Origin: RFSX01 sp964591455 | GTDB lineage: Bacteria; Bacteroidota; Bacteroidia; Chitinophagales; Saprospiraceae | Reading direction: 5' to 3' | Assembly (NCBI GenBank): GCA_964591455.1 | Contig: CAZQDZ010000011.1 | Coordinates: 51,573-115,572, forward strand | DNA length: 64,000 nt | In this document: positions 1-10,600 of the stretch, piece after piece | How the letters are laid out: the number at the start of each line of letters is the position of its first letter | Numbering within the stretch: position 1 is the first letter of the stretch | Translations under genes and position numbers: made by a program | Notes under the pieces: generated by a model | What the model was told of the DNA's origin: nothing | The model's input: only the letters and a program-made list of their open reading frames with translations | Databases searched by the model: none

Positions 1-2
1 CT

Positions 3-560
3 ATTACGGATATGGATTCTGTATTCGTTTACAGAGGAGGTGGTTCAATATATAAATTTCAGGTAGAGGAGAAGCTAAATCACCCCACCTATTTTGAAGG
101 TTCAAATATTTGGAATTTCACAATAGTGGACCAAGGGAATAATAGACTTGTTACTAATAGAGAAGGTATTCAAGCCACTCTTGGCAAAAGAGGTAGTGGT
201 CCGTTAGAATTCGAATCTCCTAGTACCGTGGTTTATATGGGCAATTCTATTTATGTTAGTGATACTGGTAATAAACGAATACAAGTCATTGACTTAGAAG
301 GCAATTTTGAAAAGTCAATTGGAGAAAGCATTGTTCAATTACCAACAGGTATGACGTCTGATCAAAATGTGCTCTTTGTGCTAGATAGAAGTTTACGTAA
401 GATTTTCCTATTTAACATTAAAGGAGATTTGCTATATGCACTGGAAAGCGAGCTGACTGACCCTAGGGATTTATATTTCAGAAAAGGTGAATTATATGTT
501 TCAGATTCTAACGGACAAGTAAAAGTGTTTGCTAATAGTCATTACAACAATGGTAAGTAA
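3..560 (+). CDS. NHL-repeat / 6-bladed beta-propeller protein (3' part)
   Basis: The reading frame is open from base 3 with no stop before the ATG at 12, so that ATG is probably internal and this is the end of a gene that starts outside the window. The visible 180 or so residues hold repeated propeller strands about 40 residues apart: VDQGNNRLV, VSDTGNKRIQVIDLEG, VLDRSLRKIFLFNIKG and VSDSNGQVKVF. This spacing and the D-x-G-N-x-R-I pattern fit NHL-type propellers. No catalytic motif is visible, and such domains usually mediate binding. The gene ends 5 bp from the convergent FG-GAP gene. The signal sequence, if any, lies outside the window. Confidence 0.7.
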   Translation: MTDMDSVFVYRGGGSIYKFQVEEKLNHPTYFEGSNIWNFTIVDQGNNRLVTNREGIQATLGKRGSGPLEFESPSTVVYMGNSIYVSDTGNKRIQVIDLEGNFEKSIGESIVQLPTGMTSDQNVLFVLDRSLRKIFLFNIKGDLLYALESELTDPRDLYFRKGELYVSDSNGQVKVFANSHYNNGK

Positions 561-565
561 TGACT

Positions 566-3500
566 CTACTCCTCTGAATTTTTGAATATTTTAAGTTGTC
601 CATTATTAACGGCTACAAGGAGGTGTTGTTGACCATTAATATTCATTCCACGTATTTTCTTCGCATCTCCAGGGCAATACAATCCTGATTCCGATATAGA
701 TAAAGGCTTAAACGAATTACCTTGATTTATCATAATCAACCCATTGCCAGCATCCAATCGAGGGGTTTCATATTCTGTATTGTAATCGTTACCTACTACC
801 ATTATATCTAGTTTTCCATCTTTGTTGAAATCTTGGGTAATACAGTCATTGATAGGTGAAATCTGTGCTAGGGAAGGTAGCTTCTCGTACCTGAATGTGT
901 TGTTTTCGTTCCACAAAATATATGAAGCAAAATCTACAGCTTTCAATGCAATTCCTTCATCCATCTTCTGCTTGCCAAGAATATCGACAACACTAGCAGA
1001 GGCAAAGTCATTGTAGGTTTTAAATTTTTCTGATATAAATGGCATTTGCTCACTGCTGCACTCCCGTCCTCTTGCAGGTACAATTTTATCTTTATAATCT
1101 TTAGCAAGCACACAATCTAGCGTGCCATTTCCATCGAAATCATTTGAGAAGAGATAAAGCGGATGATCGGAAGATGCTTTTTGCTTAAAATTCTTTCCTA
1201 CATTTCCTGCCACTAAATCTATGTCACCATCATTGTCTAGATCAGCTGCGGTAATAGACCTCCACCAACCTTCCTTATCAGAAGTACCCCAAGTGTTAGA
1301 AGATTTTTTGTATTGATTTCCATTATTAATATAGACATTGATATTTTGCCATTCACCAGCAGTTATTAAATCTTTTTTTCCATCTCCATTTACATCAGCC
1401 CAAGTCACATCTCTTATAAGGCCATCTTCCTCATTGAGTTCGGGGATTATATCATTTGTAACATTTATATATTTATTACTTTGGTAGTCGTAAAGGATGG
1501 TTTGTTCTGCTTTTGGATATTGGCCTGGCTTGGCAGCACCTAATATCATGATTTCTTTTTCGGGGTCCTCATCTATATTCTCTGCTACTATTGCATATGA
1601 TGCAGTTGTTAGACCACCAATTACATTTCCAACTCTAAAAAAATCACCTTTACCATTATTCCCATAGAACCTATCTGTTAACCAATATTCCTCTCCTACA
1701 AAATCTCCACTTCCACCACTTGTCACTAGTAAATCAGGAATTCCATTTTGATCAGGATCCACAAAGACAGCATCTACATCTTCACTGCGTGCTTCTTGTT
1801 GCCAGGCTTGGATGGGTGCCTTGATAAACTGTCCATCGGCTTGTTGTAGATACAAAATGCCAGATTGTCCTTTGGCGCCTCCCACATACATGTCTTCTAG
1901 TCCATCGCCATTCACATCAGCTGTTGCTAGGGCAGGACCAAAATAAGTTTGCTTTTGTGGTAAAAGAATTTCCTTTTCAAAATCATCAAAGAAGTTTTCT
2001 GTGTGTTTATAATCTATGCCCTTTTCATTTGAGGTTATTTCATTTATAAGGCTTTTATTAGACGGGTTATTGTTGCTTTTTTCGCCACTTGCATATTCTA
2101 TCTGCAGGTGTTGATTAACTTTAACATTAGTAAGTACTTGGATGTTCTGATCTGGCCATTCAATTTCTATTTTATCTACTACTGTTGCACCAGCTACACC
2201 AAACGATAGAATTTCTTGCATGGTTGATTCATATCCTCTGACAAATAAGTATTCTTGGAATTGCTTTCCATCTTTGGTAGTGATGGTAATTTTACTACCT
2301 AGTTTCTTTGCAGGATTAATTTCTTTCAATGAGACTTGCAAATAATTATTTCCAGATAGATTAGCCGCAGTATTTTTCAATAATAAAGCAGGTTGGTCTA
2401 TATTATTGATGATGATATCCATATCACCGTCATTGTCGAAATCAGCAGTAGCAGCACCATACGAATAAGTCTCCACATTGGGATGCGAGAAATTAGGATC
2501 TTCATCATTAAAGTGTAGATTGCCATCATTTATATAAAGTTTATTCTTCAATTTCACTTGAGGGATCATAGCGTAGACCTCCTCACGCATAGACAAAGGA
2601 ATATTATTATTGTTGGCCGCTCTTATTTCTTCAAGCTTTATTCTACTGTCATTATTCCTGGCATATCTACGAAAACCATTAGTAACATAATAGTCTTTGT
2701 GTCCGTCAAGATTAAAGTCGTTAAATATGGCCGCCCAACTCCAATCTGATTTCAGTACACCGGCCATAGCGGCAATGTTGGAAAACGTATTATTACCATT
2801 GTTGAGCTGGAGACTATTAAACATGTACTGGTGCTGATAACCTAACTCATAGAAATAATACTTGAAGGCGTCTGTATCCATTCCAGCCATCATAGTCTTA
2901 TCTCTAAAATGATCTTCAGCTGCCATATCTACTACACCTATATCCACAAGCCCATCATTGTTGATATCTGCTACATCGCAACCCATGCCGTAATAAGAAA
3001 TTTGACGTGTATACTCTTTCACTGATTCTTTAAAGGTGCCATTCTTCTGATTGATATAAAGGAAGTCTGGAACAGTGTAGTCATTGACCACAAGAATATC
3101 AGGCCAATTGTCATTATTAAAGTCACTTACCGCTAAGCCCAAGCCATACCCGTATTTGAGAACACCAGCTTCTTTTGTTACATCTTTAAATTTCAAATTG
3201 CCAACATTTTCATATAACCTGCCGCTTGCTGCCCGCATATTTTTTTCCTCTTTGAGTTCCTCATATACACGTTGTAGAACGACATGAGCATACTTAGATT
3301 CATCCATAACATAACAGTCCAAATCTCCATCCTTATCATAATCCAAAAAGACAGCTTGCGTAGAATAATTCATATCAGCCAATCCCATTTCTTCAGCAGA
3401 TTCTGTAAATGTGAGGTCGCCATTATTGATAAAGAATAAATTTTTTCTTTCTACTGGCTCATAGGGTCCTTGCTGACAGACATAGATGTCTTGGAAGCCA

Positions 3501-3967
3501 TCTTGATTGATATCAATGACACTTACGCCAGAAGACCATACTTTATTTTTGTTGATACCTGCCGAAGGCCCTAATTTTTCAAATTGAAAATCACCCTTAT
3601 TGATATATAATTCATTGGGTACCTCATTACCCGCAAAGAAAATATCCTGCATCCCGTCATTATTGAAATCACCTACACCGACACCAGCCCCATTAAAATA
3701 GTGCTGGAATGAAAGGACATTCTTATCTGAGAGTGGATCATCTATGAGTCTATTCTCAAACTGGATGCCTGAGACTGATGCAGGCACTTCTTCGAACCCT
3801 GATTTCTTAAGTGTCTTAGATGATTTTGGGGTAGAAGTATCAGATTGACAAGACCATATAGATATAGAAACTAATAATAAGAAAATTAACCTACCTGAAG
3901 TTACAGGATAGAAAGCTTTTCTAAATGCAGAGAGGGTATTGAATTGAGATATAGTCTTCCTAAGCAT
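566..3967 (-). CDS. FG-GAP/VCBS repeat lipoprotein with UnbV (ASPIC) domain, CRTAC1-like, paralogue 1
   Basis: A large envelope protein of about 1133 residues. An earlier in-frame ATG at 4006 exists, but the ATG at 3967 is preferred because it aligns with the start of the downstream paralogue and the sequence upstream of 3967 matches that paralogue's untranslated leader. The N-terminus has a hydrophobic stretch ending in the lipobox-like SIWSC, predicting an outer-membrane lipoprotein. Many D-x-N-x-D-G-x-x-D loops (DFNNDGMQD, DINQDGFQD, DYDKDGDLD) mark FG-GAP/VCBS propeller blades, which typically bind calcium. A UnbV/ASPIC-type domain lies near residues 540-625, followed by a second propeller half. 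It shares RG-x-x-CSSEQMP with its two paralogues. The substrate is unknown; a role in surface binding or scaffolding is inference. Confidence 0.85.
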   Translation of the reverse strand: MLRKTISQFNTLSAFRKAFYPVTSGRLIFLLLVSISIWSCQSDTSTPKSSKTLKKSGFEEVPASVSGIQFENRLIDDPLSDKNVLSFQHYFNGAGVGVGDFNNDGMQDIFFAGNEVPNELYINKGDFQFEKLGPSAGINKNKVWSSGVSVIDINQDGFQDIYVCQQGPYEPVERKNLFFINNGDLTFTESAEEMGLADMNYSTQAVFLDYDKDGDLDCYVMDESKYAHVVLQRVYEELKEEKNMRAASGRLYENVGNLKFKDVTKEAGVLKYGYGLGLAVSDFNNDNWPDILVVNDYTVPDFLYINQKNGTFKESVKEYTRQISYYGMGCDVADINNDGLVDIGVVDMAAEDHFRDKTMMAGMDTDAFKYYFYELGYQHQYMFNSLQLNNGNNTFSNIAAMAGVLKSDWSWAAIFNDFNLDGHKDYYVTNGFRRYARNNDSRIKLEEIRAANNNNIPLSMREEVYAMIPQVKLKNKLYINDGNLHFNDEDPNFSHPNVETYSYGAATADFDNDGDMDIIINNIDQPALLLKNTAANLSGNNYLQVSLKEINPAKKLGSKITITTKDGKQFQEYLFVRGYESTMQEILSFGVAGATVVDKIEIEWPDQNIQVLTNVKVNQHLQIEYASGEKSNNNPSNKSLINEITSNEKGIDYKHTENFFDDFEKEILLPQKQTYFGPALATADVNGDGLEDMYVGGAKGQSGILYLQQADGQFIKAPIQAWQQEARSEDVDAVFVDPDQNGIPDLLVTSGGSGDFVGEEYWLTDRFYGNNGKGDFFRVGNVIGGLTTASYAIVAENIDEDPEKEIMILGAAKPGQYPKAEQTILYDYQSNKYINVTNDIIPELNEEDGLIRDVTWADVNGDGKKDLITAGEWQNINVYINNGNQYKKSSNTWGTSDKEGWWRSITAADLDNDGDIDLVAGNVGKNFKQKASSDHPLYLFSNDFDGNGTLDCVLAKDYKDKIVPARGRECSSEQMPFISEKFKTYNDFASASVVDILGKQKMDEGIALKAVDFASYILWNENNTFRYEKLPSLAQISPINDCITQDFNKDGKLDIMVVGNDYNTEYETPRLDAGNGLIMINQGNSFKPLSISESGLYCPGDAKKIRGMNINGQQHLLVAVNNGQLKIFKNSEE

Positions 3968-4071
3968 AGTACTTATAATTGAGTACGAACGGATTAAGTG
4001 AACCATGAAAATAATAATCTTTGATAATAATTCTACAGCAGTCTATAAAATGCAATATCATACAAAGTTGG
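3968..4071 (-). repeat. Duplicated 5' leader/promoter region, copy 1
   Basis: The roughly 104 bases upstream of the paralogue 1 start align with the bases upstream of paralogue 2 (7529-7642) at about 80 percent by eye. The match includes the block AAAATAATAATCT and a distal block that reads TTTGTAT, then ATATTGCA, on the minus strand. TTTG resembles the Bacteroidota -33 element. The shared block probably holds the promoter and 5' untranslated region that were copied with the gene. Confidence 0.6.
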
Positions 4072-4141
4072 ATTAAAGCAATAAATCAATCCTGAATCTT
4101 ATAAAATGAATCAGCTTTTCTGAACCGCACTATAGTGGTAT

Positions 4142-7100
4142 TTACTCAGCCAATTTTAAAAATTTGAGTGTTCCATTATTTATGCCTACTAAAGTAATCG
4201 GTTCAGTCCCTACCTTCACTTCATAGAGCGATTTGACATCTTCTCTTAGGTCAATTCCGCTTTTGTGAACGGGTTTGGTTTTAAACTTCCTGTCTCCTAA
4301 GTTTTCAATTATGTATCCAGTTCCAGAATCTGCTCTACCGGTTTCAATTTCTGACTGATACAGATTGCCTGCAATAATGATATCAGAGTCAGAATCATTA
4401 TCTATATCACGAATGATTATACCATTGATTGGAGAAGCTTGTGCCAGGGGAGGTAGAATAGTTGAAGTGTATTTACCTATTGACTCTTTAAAAAGTACCA
4501 TACTACCAAATTCTGTAGCCTCGTATTTTAATGCAGTTTTTAAATCTTCTCCATAGACATCTATAAGGTCAGCATGGGCAAAAGATTCAAAAGTTTTGAA
4601 TTTTTGTTCTAGTTCAGGCATTTGTTCTGAAGAACAATTTTTTCCTCTGACCGGGTACACTTCATCACCATAGTAAGTAGCTAATACAATATCTGAGTTC
4701 CCATTATTATCAAAGTCTTTTCCATATACAGTGAATGGTTTGTCTTTACTGGCTTTGTACTTGTAATTGTATCCTAGATTGCCTAATACAATATCTTCTG
4801 AACCATCTTGGTCTATGTCCGCTATAGACAAAGTATTCCACCATCCCTTTGTATTCATGTCAAAATATTGATCCGATTTGTTTTTCAATTGGCCATCAAC
4901 ATTTTCGAAGAAGCCTACATAAGTCCATTCTCCTATTACAATTAAGTCAGGTCGACCATCGTCATTAAAGTCAGTCCAAGCAGCATCTTTTATCATGCCA
5001 AAGTGCTCTAGGTCTGTGGTTAATTCTGATATCTGATTAGTGAATTTTCCAGTGCCATCATTAATCATGAGGGCTGAGGTGCCAGGACGAGGATATTGCT
5101 TGGGGTTAAGTCGGCCTCCTATAAATATGTCTATATCGCCATCCCCATCTAGGTCAGTACTGGTTATGCATGCACTGCTATGTGAGAAAGCTGGGAATGC
5201 GTCTACCTTCCTTGAGAAATGACCACTTCCATCGTTCAAATATAAGCGTGGAACATATCTGTCATCGCCACCATCAAATTCATAACCGGTACTAACAACA
5301 ATAAGATCCAAGTCGTCATCACCATCAACATCTACAAATTGTGCATCTCCATCTTCAAATACCTTGTCCTTGGTCAGGTCTTTATTTTGATTTAGGACAA
5401 AAGAATTATTTTTATTTTGTACATATATTGCTCCAGCTTGCTTGTGAGCACCACAGATATACAAATCTTCCATTCCATCTTTATTTATATCACCTACAGC
5501 CATATGTGGACCATATTCTGACAACTTATGCGGTAATAATATTTGGTCATTATAATCATCATAGACATTCTCTTGATGTCTAAAATTTATGCCTATTGAA
5601 GAAGCTTTTTTTGTTTCGAAGAAGGCAATATTCTTTGTAGCCTGTTGTTGATTACTAGTTGCGTTTTTATACTCAATACTTAAGGTTTGATTAGCGTTGA
5701 CATTCTGAATTTTTTGTGTGCGACCATTAGGCCATACGATGGTTATAAGATTTACTTGCTTCACAGAACCAAGTCCAAAGTGTATTACAGCATCAGAACT
5801 GGATTGGAAGCCTCGTGCAGATAATAATTCACGATGTTGGAATTGTCCACCATAATCAAGATAGACCTTAGAACCTATTCTTGTTTGTTCTTTATTTTGC
5901 TTGAGATGTACCTTTAGGTAATTATTGCCTTTAGAAATATTTTCATAGATAAATGATGGATCTCCTATGTTATTAACTACCAAGTCCAGATCGCCGTCAT
6001 TATCTAGGTCTCCATAAGCACTACCCGTTGAGACAGTTTTTTCTGAAAGATTATTAGAGTTTATATCATTTTCGAATCTGTAATTACCTTGATTTTCAAA
6101 TAAGACATTGGCTAATTTTATTTGTGGTGCATTTTTTGAATATTCCTTTGCCACTTTATTCATTTTCTGGAAATCTCCGTTTAATGAAATCATCACAGAA
6201 TCGAGCTTAGCTTTCTTATCTCTATGTAAAAAATTTCTATAGACGCCATTGGAAAAGAAAATATCTTGATTGCCATCATTATTGTAATCCATAAATAAAC
6301 TAGACCAACTCCAGTCTGATTTATGTACACCTGTAAGCTGAGACAAGTCACTAAATGTACTGTTTCCATTATTTGCATATAAGAAATTATGCATCTGATA
6401 GTATTTGTATCCTATCGTGTCTACTAAGAAATTAAACCTGTCTACACTCTGCATACTCATATTTATCTTCTCTCTATAATGATCTTGACTCAGCATTTCA
6501 GCAACAACAAAATCTGGATAACGATCATTGTTTAGATCTCCAGCATCTATTCCCATAGAACTTAGTGAACTGGAATTGATAGCAGAATTTAAAATATTGG
6601 TAAAAGTGCCATCTTGATTATTCTTAAAAATTAAATCTGGCTCGTCATGATCTACTGTAATAAAAATATCTGGATAATTGTCATTGTTAAAATCTGAGGT
6701 TGATACTGATAAGCTAAATCCATAGGAAAGAATACCTGACTGTTCGGTTACATCGCTAAAGGAGTTGCCATCATTTCTGAACAATCTATTGGAAAAACCA
6801 AGAATCGGGTTCTTCCAATAATCTAAATGAGTTTTAAGAGGAACAAAACGGAATCTTGGATGATTGGCTACAATGACATCTAAGTCTCCATCCATATCGT
6901 AGTCAAGAAAAGAAGCACCGATACTAAAATTTTCATCGTTAATTCCTAGCTCTTTAGCCTTTTCTGCGAAAGTGTTATCTCCATTATTTATAAATAGAAG
7001 ATTCCCTCTATCTACCGGTTGGTTATAATACGACTTGCATACATAAATATCTAACCAACCATCTTGATTTACATCAGCCATTGTGACTCCTGTACACCAA

Positions 7101-7528
7101 CCTTCTGTATTTGTCTTGGAACTTATGGTGATATCTTCAAATTCCATGTTTCCTCTATTAAGAAATAACTTAGAAGTCGACATATTAGCAGTCATATAGA
7201 TGTCTGGCAAGCCATCATTATTTATATCTCCTATTGCTACCCCACCACCTGTATGGGCATTTATATAGTTGAAAGGATTAAGAAGAGTTTCTTCGTCAAG
7301 TAAATTTTTAAAATCAAATCCTGACCCTTCTGTTACATTCTTGAAGCCTTTAATAATTTCTGTAGTACTTCCTTTATCATCTGATTTGTCTTCAGAGCAG
7401 CCTAGACAAAAGAAGGAAAATGAAAATAAGATTAAATTTAGCTTCAGAAATGATACTAAATTGTTAGAGAATGCCCCTTGTAGATAATTGTTCAATAGAG
7501 CAAGGTGAGATGCAGTCTTCTTAAGCAT
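4142..7528 (-). CDS. FG-GAP/VCBS repeat lipoprotein with UnbV (ASPIC) domain, paralogue 2
   Basis: 1128 residues with the same architecture as the gene downstream of it. The N-terminus has a long n-region, a hydrophobic core and the lipobox FCLGC, followed by an acidic or serine-rich spacer typical of surface-exposed Bacteroidota lipoproteins. Calcium-loop-like repeats (DINNDGLPD, DVNQDGWLD, DYDMDGDLD, DLDNDGDLD) fill both halves. A UnbV/ASPIC-like segment spans about residues 534-622, including the motif RGFQSS and a following HFGLG. The conserved YPVRGKNCSSEQMP lies in the C-terminal propeller. The start at 7528 is supported by the shared leader. Tandem placement and similar organisation indicate gene duplication. 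No enzymatic residues are recognisable. Confidence 0.87.
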   Translation of the reverse strand: MLKKTASHLALLNNYLQGAFSNNLVSFLKLNLILFSFSFFCLGCSEDKSDDKGSTTEIIKGFKNVTEGSGFDFKNLLDEETLLNPFNYINAHTGGGVAIGDINNDGLPDIYMTANMSTSKLFLNRGNMEFEDITISSKTNTEGWCTGVTMADVNQDGWLDIYVCKSYYNQPVDRGNLLFINNGDNTFAEKAKELGINDENFSIGASFLDYDMDGDLDVIVANHPRFRFVPLKTHLDYWKNPILGFSNRLFRNDGNSFSDVTEQSGILSYGFSLSVSTSDFNNDNYPDIFITVDHDEPDLIFKNNQDGTFTNILNSAINSSSLSSMGIDAGDLNNDRYPDFVVAEMLSQDHYREKINMSMQSVDRFNFLVDTIGYKYYQMHNFLYANNGNSTFSDLSQLTGVHKSDWSWSSLFMDYNNDGNQDIFFSNGVYRNFLHRDKKAKLDSVMISLNGDFQKMNKVAKEYSKNAPQIKLANVLFENQGNYRFENDINSNNLSEKTVSTGSAYGDLDNDGDLDLVVNNIGDPSFIYENISKGNNYLKVHLKQNKEQTRIGSKVYLDYGGQFQHRELLSARGFQSSSDAVIHFGLGSVKQVNLITIVWPNGRTQKIQNVNANQTLSIEYKNATSNQQQATKNIAFFETKKASSIGINFRHQENVYDDYNDQILLPHKLSEYGPHMAVGDINKDGMEDLYICGAHKQAGAIYVQNKNNSFVLNQNKDLTKDKVFEDGDAQFVDVDGDDDLDLIVVSTGYEFDGGDDRYVPRLYLNDGSGHFSRKVDAFPAFSHSSACITSTDLDGDGDIDIFIGGRLNPKQYPRPGTSALMINDGTGKFTNQISELTTDLEHFGMIKDAAWTDFNDDGRPDLIVIGEWTYVGFFENVDGQLKNKSDQYFDMNTKGWWNTLSIADIDQDGSEDIVLGNLGYNYKYKASKDKPFTVYGKDFDNNGNSDIVLATYYGDEVYPVRGKNCSSEQMPELEQKFKTFESFAHADLIDVYGEDLKTALKYEATEFGSMVLFKESIGKYTSTILPPLAQASPINGIIIRDIDNDSDSDIIIAGNLYQSEIETGRADSGTGYIIENLGDRKFKTKPVHKSGIDLREDVKSLYEVKVGTEPITLVGINNGTLKFLKLAE

Positions 7529-7642
7529 AGTTCTTATAATTGAGTCCGAATCGATTAAATGAACTGTGAAAATAATAATCTTGATAATAATTCTACATGA
7601 TTCTATATCAGTCTATTACATTGCAATATGATACAAAATGGG
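7529..7642 (-). repeat. Duplicated 5' leader/promoter region, copy 2
   Basis: This is the partner of the block at 3968-4071. It also lies between two divergent FG-GAP genes, so it may overlap the promoter of the plus-strand gene at 7691. The distal block on the minus strand reads TTTGTATCATATTGCA, against TTTGTATGATATTGCA in the other copy. Confidence 0.6.
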
Positions 7643-7690
7643 ACCAAATCAATTTACTACCTTAGCTTCATTCAGATAATAAAGTAAATA

Positions 7691-10600
7691 GTGAAGAGCA
7701 GAAGACATTTATTACAGATTATCATATTAGCAGTTACACTCATAAGTTGTAATGAAGACCAAAAAGATGTGATATCCCCATCACAGTTATTTACAAGCAT
7801 ATCTGCCACAGCGTCAGGTGTAACCTTCAACAATGAAATTGTAGAGACTAAAGAACTGAACTATTACAAGTACGTATATCTCTATAACGGGGGGGGTGTA
7901 GGCATCACTGACATCAATAACGATGGTCTGCAAGATCTTTATTTCACATCCACAACTGGCACAGATAAGTTGTACTTAAATGAAGGTGATTTCAAGTTTA
8001 AAGATATCAGCACCTCCGCTGGCATAGATCGATATCCAGGTTACAAGACGGGTGTCACCTTTGTGGATATTAATGGTGATGGCTGGCAGGATATTTATGT
8101 TTCTAGGGCAGGATGGTCTTCAAATCCAAATGACAGAGCCAATCTTCTTTTTATCAATAAGAAGGATAATACTTTTTTAGAGGCAGCCAAGACCTTTGGT
8201 CTAGATGATACAGGAAGATCTATTCAAAGTAGCTTTTTTGATTATGATCAAGATGGGGACTTAGATCTATTCTTATCTAGTCATCCTAAGACCTTTGTTC
8301 AGCCCATCAAGCGGATGATTAATAATGTCAATAATCCCAATCTAGAAGAATCGGATAAGCTGTATAGAAATAATGGCAATGGCACATTTACAGATGTCTC
8401 TAGCGCCGCAGGCATACTTAATTATACCTATGGACTCGGGGTGGTTACTGCAGATCTGAATGACGATGGCTGGATAGATATATATGTCACAAGTGATTTC
8501 CAGCCTCGTGACCATTATTATGTGAATCAAGGGGATGGCACCTTTAAAGAATCACTACAATCTTGTTTTCCCCATGTATCCTATTTTGCTATGGGCGCTG
8601 ATTTCGTAGATCTTAATGGTGATAAGAAGTTGGATTTGTTTACGGGGGAGATGTTGGCTGAAGACAACCTACGTCAAAAAACTAACATGGCTCCTATGAA
8701 CGTGCAGCGATTCTCTGACATGGTCAATAATGGTATGCATTATCAGTATATGAGGAATGCCATGCAAATAAACAACGGAGAAGGTTATTTTACAGATGTG
8801 GCACATTACTCTGGCATAGACCAATCAGATTGGAGTTGGGCCTGCCTGTTTGCAGATTATGACCAAGACGGTGACGACGATTTGCTTGTAGCCAATGGTT
8901 GGCTTAAGGATACACAGGATAAGGACTTCTCTAATAGATCTAATGAGCTTGCCGCCAAATCAAATAACCGACTCACTTTTGATCAGGCCTATTCACTATT
9001 GAAGAGTACACCGCTGACTAATTATGCATTCAGAAATGAGAGTGACCTCAAATTCTCCAAGGTATCTCATGATTGGGGATTTGATTTCCTTGGATATTCT
9101 AATGGTATGGCGATGGGAGATCTAGATAATGATGGCGACTTAGATGTCGTGCTTAATAATATCAATGACCCGGCAACCCTTCTGAGAAATAATACTAATA
9201 ACAACCAATATTTGAGAGTGAAGCTTGAAGGTCCAGGACTTAATAAGTCAGGTCTAAATACTAAGCTTATATTAGAAACCGATAAGCGCGAATATTTCAA
9301 AGAATTCCAAGTCACCAGAGGCTTCCAATCTTCTTGCGAACCTTTCGTTCATTTTGGATTAGCTAGTGAGGAAGAAATAAAATCACTGACGGTGAAGTGG
9401 CCTAACGGTGAGATGCAAAAAGTCACTGGCATAGAAGAAAACAATATCACGGTCAGGTATACAAAACAGCAAACGGTACAGGATAATACCCAGGATGATG
9501 TTGCTGTCATGAAGGAAAACAGAACACTACTGAGTCATAGTCATCAGGAGATCATTTATGATGACTATCAGAATCAGGTGTTACTCCCACATAAATTATC
9601 TCAGTTAGGACCTGCACTTACAGTAGGAGATGTAAATGGAGATGGACTAGAAGATATATACATCGGCGGGGCACACAAGCAAGCAGGATCGATTCTGATT
9701 CAAAACAACCAGCAAAAATTTAGACCGATTTCACAAGGAGTTTTTAGTGCCGATAAGCAGTATGAAGATGTGGATGCTACTTTTTTTGATGCGGATAATG
9801 ATGGTGATTTGGATTTATATGTTGTGAGTGGAAGCTATGAGTTTGTCAATGAACCTCAATTAAATAAAGACAGATTGTATCTCAATGATGGTAAGGCCCA
9901 ATTTAAAGCAGCTAGTAACTTTCCAGAAATTTTAGTGAGTGGTGGCTGCGTAGCTGCTGCGGATTATGATGGTGATGGTGATCAGGACTTGTTTGTAGGC
10001 GGTCGAGTAGTGCCAGGCAAATATCCAGATAGTCCACCTAGCTATCTACTGATAAATGAGGGAGGTCTATATAAAGATGCAACAAGTGAATTAGCGCCAG
10101 ACTTACAGCAAGCAGGTATGATTAACGATGGCGTGTGGACAGATATAGACGGAGATAAGGACTTAGATCTCATACTGGTAGGAGAGTGGACAGATATAAT
10201 AACTTATGAAAATGTAGATGGCCAATTAACTAAAAAACAATATACAGATGAGGCTTTGACTGGATGGTGGAACATCATAAAAGCGGTGGATTTGGATAAT
10301 GATGGCGACGAGGATTATCTATTAGGTAACCTCGGTGAGAATTATAAATATGAGGCAAGTAAGGATAGACCATTTGAATTATTTGCAGGAGATTTTGACA
10401 ATAGTGGTGTGCAAGATATTGTAGTGAGTTATTATAATGATGATAAACTCTTCCCTGTTAGAGGCTTCCAATGCTCTAGTGAACAGATTCCAGACCTTAA
10501 AAAACAGATTGGTTCGTATGAAGAATTCGGAAGCTCTGATGTATATCAAGTATATGGAGACGCCTTGAAGACAGCGACACATCTTACCGCCACCACATTT

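Noticed and set aside
3968..4006. 13-codon N-terminal extension of FG-GAP paralogue 1
   Set aside because: The DNA matches the untranslated leader of paralogue 2, so the extension is probably not translated.
4128..4137. CACTATAGTG palindrome after FG-GAP paralogue 2
   Set aside because: The arms are five bases with no loop and no T run; too weak to call a terminator.
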